A stretch of 64,000 nt of DNA, taken from the NCBI RefSeq assembly GCF_042684505.1, contig NZ_JBHULT010000011.1:42923-106922 (forward strand), in the 5' to 3' direction. The translations under genes and the position numbers were made by a program. The notes below the pieces were generated by a model. That model worked only from the letters and a program-made list of their open reading frames with translations, was not told the origin of the DNA and did no database searches. The stretch is from Salinimicrobium flavum. Its GTDB lineage: Bacteria > Bacteroidota > Bacteroidia > Flavobacteriales > Flavobacteriaceae. Position 1 is the first letter of the stretch; the number at the start of each line of letters is the position of its first letter. Shown one piece after another: positions 24,271 to 31,822 of the stretch.

Positions 24271-25050
24271 TTAACCGTAGATTATATCTGTAACAAATAC
24301 TGCCACAAAATCAATTATAAAGAGCAACATAGAAGTAAAAACAACTGCCGAGTTCGAAGCTTTTCCTACCCCTTCGGTCCCTTTACTGCTATAATAACCT
24401 TTAAAACATCCTACAAGGCCAATGGCAAACCCGAAAAAAAACGATTTGACGGTTGCAGGTAAGAGATCACTATAAGTCAGCGCTTCAAAAACCTCGTTGA
24501 AATAGAGGGTGAAGGAAACATTACCTTTAATATTTTCCACCATTGCAGAACCAAACAAAGCGATAAGATCTCCAATTATTATCAATAATGGCAGCATTAA
24601 GGTCGCTGCCATTACCCGGGTCACTACCAGAAATTTAAAAGGGTTGGTCCCCGATACTTCCATGGCATCTATTTGCTCGGTTACCCGCATTGATCCAAGT
24701 TCAGCACCAATGCTGGAGCCAATTCGGCCTGCACAGATAAGGGCGATCATCATTGGCCCTATTTCCCGTACAATAGAAATACTGATCATGCTGGGCATCC
24801 AGGATACAGCACCAAATTCCAGTAAAGTAGGACGTGACTGTAAAGTAAAAACCAATCCCAGGATGAGGCCTGTTACGCCTACCAAAAGCAGGGATTTATT
24901 TCCCATCTGGTAGCTTTGTTTTAAAAACTCCCTGAATTCAAAGGGTGGGGAAAAAAGTTCCCTGTAAAACCTGGCAGCAAAACGGGAAAGTGCTCCTATT
25001 TCTATGAAGAAGGAGGAAATGTTCTCCATGAAAGGTGCTTTTTTTTCCAT
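24271..25050 (-). CDS. MlaE family ABC lipid-transport permease
   Basis: Integral membrane protein of 259 residues with about five to six membrane segments. Family signatures are IVREIGPMMIALICAGRIGSSIGAELGSM (about 110-138; EIGPxxxAxxxAGRxGSxIxAELG is diagnostic) and GALIGLVGCFKGYYSS-like text in the C-terminal third. It is the first gene of the mlaEFD unit; the predicted leader is about 17 bases. Mla systems move phospholipid between membranes in diderm bacteria. Confidence 0.92.
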   Translation of the reverse strand: MEKKAPFMENISSFFIEIGALSRFAARFYRELFSPPFEFREFLKQSYQMGNKSLLLVGVTGLILGLVFTLQSRPTLLEFGAVSWMPSMISISIVREIGPMMIALICAGRIGSSIGAELGSMRVTEQIDAMEVSGTNPFKFLVVTRVMAATLMLPLLIIIGDLIALFGSAMVENIKGNVSFTLYFNEVFEALTYSDLLPATVKSFFFGFAIGLVGCFKGYYSSKGTEGVGKASNSAVVFTSMLLFIIDFVAVFVTDIIYG

Positions 25051-25073
25051 AATTGCCAGGTTATAAATCTTCT

Positions 25074-25116
25074 CAAATTTAAATTAGTTTTTAAGTAGGG
25101 TAAATGATTTCCCTCA
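25074..25116 (-). promoter_or_regulatory. Operator O7 and -7 box for the mlaEFD operon
   Basis: TGA-TTTCCC-TCA (25105-25116) is centred 33 bp from a perfect -7 box TAAATTTG (25074-25081). The inner six bases are less AT-rich and less symmetric than at the other sites, so this may be a weaker site. Confidence 0.5.
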
Positions 25117-25148
25117 GGTTTACATATTGACAGTAAGCCGGGAGAAGC

Positions 25149-25586
25149 TTAGGAGAGAGAAATGTTTTCAGAATCCATTACCTGTTCAGAGATCTTAAAG
25201 ACCTCGAGCCGGTTGTTTCTGAAATTTCGAACAAAATCAGCAAATTCATTTTCCAATGTAATATGTAGAGAAGTCAGATTTTCCCGGTCTTTCACTTCCT
25301 GTTCATTGCTTACCAGTGCCTTGAGGACATTCAAGTGTTGTTCAATTTCACCCGATAATGCCTTCCCTTCCTCAATTAGTTTCAGGAGGCCTGCTGAAAG
25401 TTTGTTAACGGCTTCGGCATTTTCGCTGAGTTTTATCCAAATTGAATATTTCCCGATCAGGCGTTGAAGGAACTTCAGGTCCTGAAGATAAAATTCGATA
25501 TCCTGCTTCCAGTGTCTGGTAAGTATGTAGAGATGATCGTAAGTGACCTCATCTCCTCTGTTGGAAAGGCTTTTAAAATTATCCAT
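25149..25586 (-). CDS. Uncharacterised coiled-coil stress-island protein (paralogue C)
   Basis: Unrecognised 145-residue helical protein, similar in plan to the pair at 11357-12251: WKQDIEFYLQDLKFLQRLI near the N-terminus (W-x3-I-x-F-x3-D-x2-F), a central helix (KLIEEGKALSGEIEQHLNVL) and a C-terminal FVRNFRNNRLEVF helix. A minus-strand -7-like box TAAATTTA (25606-25613) lies 50 bp from operator O8 and about 20 bases before the start codon, so O8 could act on this gene from a more distant position. Confidence 0.72.
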   Translation of the reverse strand: MDNFKSLSNRGDEVTYDHLYILTRHWKQDIEFYLQDLKFLQRLIGKYSIWIKLSENAEAVNKLSAGLLKLIEEGKALSGEIEQHLNVLKALVSNEQEVKDRENLTSLHITLENEFADFVRNFRNNRLEVFKISEQVMDSENISLS

Positions 25587-25653
25587 CGGTTTAACTATTT
25601 GTATTTAAATTTAGCAAATAAGGCGCGAAATGCAATGAGAATAATCAGGTAAT

Positions 25654-25696
25654 TGATAAATGTCATGGACGAATTAGATCATATCATGTAACTTTA
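25654..25696 (+). promoter_or_regulatory. Operator O8 and -7 box for the hydrolase-PRTase operon
   Basis: TGA-TAAATG-TCA (25654-25665) is centred 33 bp from the -7 box TAACTTTA (25689-25696). The leader to the start at 25730 is about 27 bases. Confidence 0.62.
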
Positions 25697-25729
25697 AGAG
25701 AGGTATAATACAAGTAATGTCGTGTTGCC

Positions 25730-26368
25730 ATGGAAAATGATATAAAAACCGGACTTTCCTTAAGGATAAATAACATTAACCTTAAGGCTGATCTTGTTAT
25801 ACCTGGTGGTTCTACAGGCCTGGTGATCTTTTCTCATGGAAGTGGTAGCAGCAGGCTGAGCAAACGGAATGTATTTGTCGCTTCCCGTCTACAGGAACAA
25901 AAACTTGCTACTTTACTCTTTGATCTCCTCACCGAAGAGGAAGATATGATCTATGAAACGCGTTTTGATATTGACCTTCTTACCCAAAGACTGGTGGCTG
26001 TTACCAGGGAACTAAATAAAAACCCTCAAACCAGGGATCTTAAGAAAGGATTTTTTGGTGCAAGTACCGGTGCAGCATCGGCCCTAAGGGCTGCCGCTGA
26101 GTTAGGAGAGGAGATCCAGGCAGTGGTTTCCAGGGGAGGCCGACCCGATATGGCCGGGAACACCCTGGATAAAGTTTTGGCTCCTACTTTACTTATAGTT
26201 GGAGGGGATGATGAGGTGGTGATCCAACTTAATAAACAGGCCTATGCTCTTCTTAATTGTGAAAAAAAATTAGAGATCGTTCCGGGTGCCTCGCATTTAT
26301 TTGAAGAACCGGGTACACTTGAAGAAGTTGCTCGCCTGTCTGCAAATTGGTTTGCTAATCATTTATAA
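25730..26368 (+). CDS. Dienelactone hydrolase-like alpha/beta hydrolase
   Basis: Alpha/beta hydrolase of 212 residues. The nucleophile is S112 in FGASTGAASA, the acid is an Asp in LLIVGGDDEVV (near 163-165), and the His is in GASHLFEE (near 187). The FSHGSGSS stretch near residue 36 supplies the oxyanion region. The substrate is unknown. A phosphoribosyltransferase gene follows nine bases later; in mycobacterial Rv0571c the same two domains are fused in one DosR-regulated protein, which suggests a shared job. Confidence 0.88.
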   Translation: MENDIKTGLSLRINNINLKADLVIPGGSTGLVIFSHGSGSSRLSKRNVFVASRLQEQKLATLLFDLLTEEEDMIYETRFDIDLLTQRLVAVTRELNKNPQTRDLKKGFFGASTGAASALRAAAELGEEIQAVVSRGGRPDMAGNTLDKVLAPTLLIVGGDDEVVIQLNKQAYALLNCEKKLEIVPGASHLFEEPGTLEEVARLSANWFANHL

Positions 26369-26377
26369 TTTGAAAGA

Positions 26378-27013
26378 ATGTTCAGGAACAGGGAGGATGC
26401 GGGAGAACAGCTGGCCGCCGTACTAGATGGGTTCAACGGTAAAGAAACCGTGGTACTGGCAATACCCCGGGGAGGACTTCCTTTGGGAGCCATTATAGCG
26501 AGTTCCCTTAAAGCTCCTTTAGATGTGGCTATTACCAAAAAGATAGGTCATCCCAATAACAAAGAATATGCAATAGGGGCTTTGAGTATGGAAGGTACTT
26601 TTATCAACCCAAATGTGGATGTATCTCCCGAATATATCGAAAAAGAAAGTCAAAAAGTCAGAAAACAGGTTGAGGAACGGTACAGGCAGTATTATGGAAA
26701 AACAAAACCCCATGATTTAAAAGATAAATGGGTGATCATAGTAGATGACGGGATCGCAACCGGAAGTACCGTTCTCGCTACAGTTTCCCTGGTAGCACAG
26801 TCCAGGCCAAAAGGGATCGTGGTGGCCGTTCCTGTTGCCCCACCTCAAACCCTGGAGAGACTACAGCAGGAGCCAGGCATTGATCGGGTAGTTTGTCTGC
26901 AAACCCCCTGGAATTTCATGGGGGTAGGTCAATTCTATGAAGATTTTGAGCCTGTGTCAGACCGGGAGGCTATAACTATTCTTGAGGATGCCAGCCTAAA
27001 TGATCTCTCATGA
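26378..27013 (+). CDS. Phosphoribosyltransferase-family protein
   Basis: Type I PRTase-fold protein of 211 residues. The PRPP-binding motif is VIIVDDGIATGSTVLA (about 118-133), and LAIPRGGLPLGAIIA near the N-terminus is the PP-loop region. It is larger than purine salvage PRTases and belongs to the set found beside dienelactone hydrolases in stress islands. The substrate is unknown. It is the second gene of the operator O8 unit. Confidence 0.9.
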   Translation: MFRNREDAGEQLAAVLDGFNGKETVVLAIPRGGLPLGAIIASSLKAPLDVAITKKIGHPNNKEYAIGALSMEGTFINPNVDVSPEYIEKESQKVRKQVEERYRQYYGKTKPHDLKDKWVIIVDDGIATGSTVLATVSLVAQSRPKGIVVAVPVAPPQTLERLQQEPGIDRVVCLQTPWNFMGVGQFYEDFEPVSDREAITILEDASLNDLS

Positions 27014-27038
27014 AAAAGAGGCTTTTAAGGCCTCTTTT
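27014..27038 (+). terminator. Rho-independent terminator after the PRTase gene
   Basis: AAAAGAGGC (27014-27022) pairs with GCCTCTTTT (27030-27038). It begins directly at the stop codon of the PRTase gene and lies just before the stop of the convergent secreted-protein gene. Confidence 0.75.
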
Positions 27039-27054
27039 AATTGTTCTTCCATTC

Positions 27055-27567
27055 CTATTTTTGGAAATTTCCTTTCTCATCCAACTTAACTCTCATACGG
27101 TCTTCACCTTTATCAATTCTAACTTTGTAGATCTTATCGGCGCCGCGATCATCAGTATAATTCACTTTATAAATGTCTTTTGTGATGGTCCAGTCGGGAT
27201 ATTTTGCTTTAATGGCCTTTTGAACGGGGCCTGGAAGTCCAACATTCTTAAACCTTTCCACAGTTTTGAGAAGTTTTCCATCCTTGTCATATGCGGCGAG
27301 GATCTGGCCTTCAGGTATAAAAAAGCTTACCTCATACAGGTCATAATCGTCATGATAGACTTCTGAAGATTTAATGTCAAATTTTGCTACCATTTCTTCC
27401 AGCTTTTTCACCGGTACAGCTACTTCATCACGGGTTGTCGCATCAAGATATTTGTAATTTACGGCAACCAGTTCAATTTCTTTCAATTCCACGGGATCGG
27501 TCTGACCCCATATGGGATTCATGATCCCCACGAGGAATAATAACAGAATAAGATTTTTCATGATCAT
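27055..27567 (-). CDS. Secreted PepSY-like protein
   Basis: A 170-residue exported protein. The signal peptide (MKNLILLLFLVGIMNPIWGQ) ends near residue 22; a start at the second Met (27561) is equally possible. The mature part contains two PepSY-like beta-alpha units (YEVSFFIPEGQILAAYDKDGKLLKTVE and AIKAKYPDWTITKDIYKVNY, each shown in part), a pattern seen in many periplasmic Bacteroidota proteins of unknown role. It is monocistronic under operator O9. Confidence 0.75.
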   Translation of the reverse strand: MIMKNLILLLFLVGIMNPIWGQTDPVELKEIELVAVNYKYLDATTRDEVAVPVKKLEEMVAKFDIKSSEVYHDDYDLYEVSFFIPEGQILAAYDKDGKLLKTVERFKNVGLPGPVQKAIKAKYPDWTITKDIYKVNYTDDRGADKIYKVRIDKGEDRMRVKLDEKGNFQK

Positions 27568-27600
27568 AATATTTAGTGGTTATTTTAATTAATTGCCTAT

Positions 27601-27643
27601 TAAAGATAATTTTTTATATATCGTAAAACAATGACATTTATCA
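27601..27643 (-). promoter_or_regulatory. Operator O9 and -7 box for the PepSY-like gene
   Basis: TGA-CATTTA-TCA (27632-27643) is centred 33 bp from the -7 box TATCTTTA (27601-27608). It lies back to back with operator O10, 37 bp away, which serves the other strand. Confidence 0.62.
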
Positions 27644-27668
27644 AGGTTTATTGTTAAATAATTTTATA

Positions 27669-27711
27669 TGATGATTATCATTTAAAAATTCAGGAAATGC
27701 TTGTACCTTAG
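27669..27711 (+). promoter_or_regulatory. Operator O10 and -7 box before the decayed SDR gene
   Basis: TGA-TGATTA-TCA (27669-27680), inside ATGAT-GATT-ATCAT, is centred 33 bp from the -7 box TACCTTAG (27704-27711). The control region looks intact although the gene after it is not. Confidence 0.58.
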
Positions 27712-27741
27712 AAGGATTGCCCTCTTTCCAAATAAGTAAGC

Positions 27742-28056
27742 CGCAGGGTGGATTGGTGCAGCTGCAGCCAGGGTCTTTTTAGAGGCCCGGATCAAAAGTG
27801 GGTATTGGTCGATCTGAAGGAAGAAGACCTTAAACGGGTTGGTGAGGAATTTAATAGCCCCGATTTGATCTGGTTTGCCGCAGATGTTTCTAAAGCTGAA
27901 GAGGTAACCTATGTTCAATATATACCATTGACCACTTCGGCCAGATATGCTGAGAACGAGGAAATAGGAGACCTTATCCTATTCCTTGCCTCAGAAGAAA
28001 GCAAATATATTACCGGCACCATTCAGGTGATCGATGGGGGTATGACCATTCTTTAA
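27742..28056 (+). pseudogene. Short-chain dehydrogenase/reductase remnant
   Basis: A degraded SDR gene. From 27749 one frame reads IGAAAARVFLEA, the glycine-rich NAD-binding helix; the C-terminal part reads DLILFLASEESKYITGT and ends IQVIDGGMTIL, the standard SDR end. Between them two single-base insertions (an extra C in GCCCGG near 27788 and an extra G in GTGGG near 27802) break the frame, and about 130 residues including the catalytic Tyr-x3-Lys are deleted after ADVSKAEEV. The N-terminal strand and start codon are also missing. It cannot make a working enzyme. Operator O10 is still present upstream. Confidence 0.85.
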
Positions 28057-28058
28057 AT

Positions 28059-30698
28059 TTAACTGGTAAATCCCAGCCTTTTGATGATCTGGGTAAGGAG
28101 AAGGCCTCCCAATCCGAAACTACCTATTACAGCAATGTCCTCAAACGTTAGAGGTGTGAGAGAAAGTATCTCAGCAACAAGGGGTATATGATAGACGACC
28201 ACAAGAATGATTAAGCTGAATACCAGTGCAGCCCATATCCATGGATTGGTGGTGACCTCGTTGACAAAGAAGGATCTTTGCCTCTTAGGAAGGTTAAAAA
28301 CATTCAGTAGCTGTGCGAAGATTAGGGTATAAAATGCCATATTGTTAACCACTCCTGCCGATCTTTCCATGAACAGCCACGAATAAGCCGTTACTCCAAT
28401 TACTGCAGTTGTAATAGTGAGCCCGTAGACCATAGTAGAGGCCCAATGTTTTTTAGTGAGAATGGGTTCAGAGGGATTACGGGGTGGTTGCTCCATCACT
28501 CTTTTGTCCCCCCGGCCCATACCAAGTGCCAAAGCCGGAAAGACGTCGGTCACCAGGTTAAGGAATAAGATCTGTAATGGGAGCAGCGGCATGGGCAGGT
28601 TGGAAATAGAAGCCAAAGCCACAGATATTATTTCTGCCAGGTTACAGGAGAGCAGGTAGATCACGAACTGTCTTATATTTTCAAATATGGTTCGCCCCTG
28701 CCTTATGGCAAGTTCTGTAGAAGTGAATTTGTCATCCATCAGGATCACATCGGCCACTTCTTTTGCGGCCTCTGTTCCCCTTATTCCCATAGCTATGCCT
28801 ATATCTGCTTTTTTGAGGGCAGGGGCATCATTGACCCCGTCGCCCAACATGCCAACTACCTGGTTGTGCTTTTGATAAAGATTTACCAGGTCCAGCTTTT
28901 GTTTGGGAGCCATACGGGCAAAAACGGTGGCCTGCAGGATCTTTTCTTCCTGGCCGCCCGTCATTTCTTCGGGGGTGGGCACATCGCGACCATGAATGAC
29001 CTCCTGCGTGGGATCTTCCGTTCTCATAAGGCCAATTTCTTCCCCTACTTTTCTCGCGGTATCGGGGTGATCTCCGGTGATCATTACTACCTTGATGCCG
29101 GCATTTCGATAAGTTTGGATAGCCTTTTTGATATCTTTACGGGGAGGATCCAGGAAGGCCGTTATTCCAAGAAAGACAAGGTTTTCAAAAATTTGTGTTT
29201 TTTCAGGTTTCTGTGGGACCGACTGAAAGGCAAAAGCCAGCACCCTCATTCCGGCTGAGGCAAGAGTATTCGCTTTTTGCTGCCACTCTTCTTTATTCTC
29301 AAATTCTGTTTCCCGGCCATCTTTTGTGAGTATAGTGTTGCAGGAGCCAATGATGCTTTCCAGAGCTCCTTTTACGGCGACAAAATAATGGTCTTCGTCT
29401 TCATGAACCGTAGCCATCTTTTTTATTTCAGCATCAAAAGGAACTTCACTGATCTTGCTGTGTCGATTGCGCATTTCCGGAGGATCAAATCCTGCTTTTT
29501 CGGCGAAAGCGAGTAGTCCAATCTCCACAGGATCGCCCAACATCTTCTCCTCTTTTTTTCTACTATTATTGCACAACACGGCTACCTGCAGCAACTTCTC
29601 TAGGTTCCGGTATTCCTTAAACAGGTGGTTCTGTTCCCATTCCGTAGGTCCGAAATCGGCTTCTGCCACTACTACCCGGTGTACAGACATGGTGTTCTCA
29701 GTGAGCGTTCCGGTCTTATCTGTACATATGATACCGGTTGCGCCCAGGGTTTCAACGGCTTCCAGTTTTTTGATCACCACTTTGCGATGGGAAAGCTTCA
29801 GCATTCCCCTGGCCAGGGCAATGGTGGCTACAATTGGTAAACCTTCGGGAATGGCAGCCACTGCAAGAGCAATAGCAGTCTCTATCATCAGCAAAAGCTC
29901 TTTACCCTGGAGGTAACCCGATAAAGCAATGAGCCCCGTTAAGAAGATGGTGAGCCAGATAAGCTTATGACTCAATTTTGTAAGTTTTTTCTCTAGTGGG
30001 GTTCTTCCTTTTGTGGCTTCCCGGGTTAACCTGCTTATTTCGCCCATGACCGTATTTTCCCCTGTTGAGGTCACTACTGCTTTTCCTGTTCCCCGGGAAA
30101 CTATAGTTCCTTTATAAACCATATTCTTCCTGTCGGCAAGAGTAGTTTCTTCAGGTAATACCTCGATGTCCTTTTCTACCTGGTTACTTTCGCCGGTAAG
30201 TACTGCTTCCTTAACAGCCAGGCTTTGCCCCTCCAGTAGACGTGCATCTGCCGGGATCACATCTCCTGCATTGAGTAGAATGATATCTCCAGGTACTACG
30301 AAACTCAGGTTGAGGTGTTTTTCCTGCCCATCGCGAATTACATTAGCAAAAGTCTGTACCAGTTTCTGTAATGCTTCCACAGACCGAATTGCCTGCCACT
30401 CCATGAAAAAACCTATGGAGGCGGTGATTAGGATCACTACCAGTACCGCGAAACCTTCCAGGGTCTCATCGAACAGAAAAGCCAGAAGGGTAGCCCCGGC
30501 GAGTACATAGATCACAGGATCGAGGAACTGCTCAAAAAATATCAGCCAGGTTCTTTTGGGCCGGGTTTGCTTTAACCTGTTCCTGCCAAATTCCACAAGC
30601 CGTTTTTCAGCTTCTGTAGAGGAAAGACCTGACGAGGGATCGACCTTCAGATTTTGGGTCACCTCTCCGGGCGTTAGATTATGGGCATTTTTGATCAT
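28059..30698 (-). CDS. Ca2+-type P-type ATPase (P2A-like)
   Basis: Cation-pumping ATPase of 879 residues. The N-terminus has the cation-ATPase N domain; LTGESNQVEKD is the TGES dephosphorylation loop; D327 in CTDKTGTLT is phosphorylated; GDGVNDAPALKKADIG is the hinge. Transport residues typical of Ca pumps are kept in PEGLPIV (M4) and in the NLVTDVFPALALG segment (M6, Asn and Asp). It resembles PMR1/SERCA-like bacterial Ca or Mn pumps and mycobacterial CtpF. It is divergent from the pfkB operon, and both share operator O11. The exact ion is not certain. Confidence 0.92.
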   Translation of the reverse strand: MIKNAHNLTPGEVTQNLKVDPSSGLSSTEAEKRLVEFGRNRLKQTRPKRTWLIFFEQFLDPVIYVLAGATLLAFLFDETLEGFAVLVVILITASIGFFMEWQAIRSVEALQKLVQTFANVIRDGQEKHLNLSFVVPGDIILLNAGDVIPADARLLEGQSLAVKEAVLTGESNQVEKDIEVLPEETTLADRKNMVYKGTIVSRGTGKAVVTSTGENTVMGEISRLTREATKGRTPLEKKLTKLSHKLIWLTIFLTGLIALSGYLQGKELLLMIETAIALAVAAIPEGLPIVATIALARGMLKLSHRKVVIKKLEAVETLGATGIICTDKTGTLTENTMSVHRVVVAEADFGPTEWEQNHLFKEYRNLEKLLQVAVLCNNSRKKEEKMLGDPVEIGLLAFAEKAGFDPPEMRNRHSKISEVPFDAEIKKMATVHEDEDHYFVAVKGALESIIGSCNTILTKDGRETEFENKEEWQQKANTLASAGMRVLAFAFQSVPQKPEKTQIFENLVFLGITAFLDPPRKDIKKAIQTYRNAGIKVVMITGDHPDTARKVGEEIGLMRTEDPTQEVIHGRDVPTPEEMTGGQEEKILQATVFARMAPKQKLDLVNLYQKHNQVVGMLGDGVNDAPALKKADIGIAMGIRGTEAAKEVADVILMDDKFTSTELAIRQGRTIFENIRQFVIYLLSCNLAEIISVALASISNLPMPLLPLQILFLNLVTDVFPALALGMGRGDKRVMEQPPRNPSEPILTKKHWASTMVYGLTITTAVIGVTAYSWLFMERSAGVVNNMAFYTLIFAQLLNVFNLPKRQRSFFVNEVTTNPWIWAALVFSLIILVVVYHIPLVAEILSLTPLTFEDIAVIGSFGLGGLLLTQIIKRLGFTS

Positions 30699-30733
30699 TT
30701 GATTGATGTTCCGGGGGCAGTTCAGGCTTTGCC

Positions 30734-30807
30734 TAAATTTACAAAGTCAGGCAAGCTTTCGGTATGATATTTATCAATGTGCTTTTAAGTTGCAAAAGAT
30801 ATTCTTA
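30734..30807. promoter_or_regulatory. Operator O11 with divergent -7 boxes (ATPase and pfkB operons)
   Basis: A single palindrome TGA-TATTTA-TCA (30765-30776) is centred exactly 33 bp from a minus-strand box TAAATTTA (30734-30741) and 33 bp from a weaker plus-strand box TATTCTTA (30800-30807). One bound dimer could therefore activate both directions. Confidence 0.62.
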
Positions 30808-30862
30808 AATTAGGAATAAATCCTGAATCTCCAGGATTCACGTTACCTAAACCAAACTGACC

Positions 30863-31807
30863 ATGATCACAACCCTGACCATTAATCCTGCCCTCGATCT
30901 GTATTCCCGTGTCGACAAGGTATTTCCCGGTGAAAAACTAAGATGTGAAAAAGCAAAGCTTGATCCCGGGGGTGGAGGTGTGAATGTCTCGAGGGTGATC
31001 CAGCGCCTTGGAGGAGAAACCACCGCGATCTATACCCACGGGGGATATACAGGTGAGGTCTTTAAAGATCTCCTGGAGAAAGAAGGGGTGAAGCAGGACG
31101 TCGTTGAGGTTGCCGGCCCTGTGAGGCAAAATATAGCCATAACAGAAACTTCCTCGGGAGAATTGTATAGGTTAGGTTTTCCCGGTCCCACCCTCACTGA
31201 AACCGAATATGAGGACGTTCTCACTAAGCTTAATCTCTATAAAAAAGCTGATTTTTGGGTAGCCAGTGGCAGCATTCCGCCAGGTGTACCTAATGATTTT
31301 TATGCCAGGGTGGCGAAAAAGGCGAGAGAAAACGACGTGAGGTTTGTGTTGGATACTTCAGGCAAAGCATATTCCGGGATCCTTGAGGAAGGTGCATATT
31401 TACTAAAACCCAATATGAATGAACTGGAAGACCTGGTGGGGGAAAAGGCGGGGGATGAACAGGAACAAAAGGAATTGTTGCTTAAAGTGCTGGAAAAATA
31501 CCCCATAAAGGTAATTGTTCTCTCATTGGGGGCTAAGGGTGCCATCCTGGCCACAAAGGGATCTGTGAGGCATTTTCCCGCCCCAACCGTTGAACATATT
31601 AGTTCAATTGGGGCGGGTGACAGCATGGTTGCAGGTATGGTCTACAGTCTTTCCCGTGGTGATGAGCTTGAGAAAGCCATTCTCTATGGACTTGCCTGCG
31701 GAAGTGCTACCATTAAATCACCCGGCACAGAACTTCTGCAAAAAGAAGATGTGGAACCTCTTTACCAAACACTTCTGAATAAGGTGTCAAATAATGATCT
31801 TCTTTAA
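30863..31807 (+). CDS. PfkB family hexose kinase (1-/6-phosphofructokinase-like)
   Basis: Ribokinase-fold sugar kinase of 314 residues. It begins ITTLTINPALDLYSRVDKVFPGE, typical of 1-phosphofructokinase/PfkB; the substrate-binding GGGGVNVSRVIQRLGG is near 36-51; the catalytic base is D253 in the SSIGAGDSMVAG anion hole. It could phosphorylate fructose-6-phosphate or fructose-1-phosphate; no PTS genes are nearby, which favours the former. It leads an operon with a P-type ATPase, beta-PGM/OtsB fusion and GH65 enzyme. Confidence 0.92.
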   Translation: MITTLTINPALDLYSRVDKVFPGEKLRCEKAKLDPGGGGVNVSRVIQRLGGETTAIYTHGGYTGEVFKDLLEKEGVKQDVVEVAGPVRQNIAITETSSGELYRLGFPGPTLTETEYEDVLTKLNLYKKADFWVASGSIPPGVPNDFYARVAKKARENDVRFVLDTSGKAYSGILEEGAYLLKPNMNELEDLVGEKAGDEQEQKELLLKVLEKYPIKVIVLSLGAKGAILATKGSVRHFPAPTVEHISSIGAGDSMVAGMVYSLSRGDELEKAILYGLACGSATIKSPGTELLQKEDVEPLYQTLLNKVSNNDLL

Positions 31808-31822
31808 TTAAAAACAGTTGCC

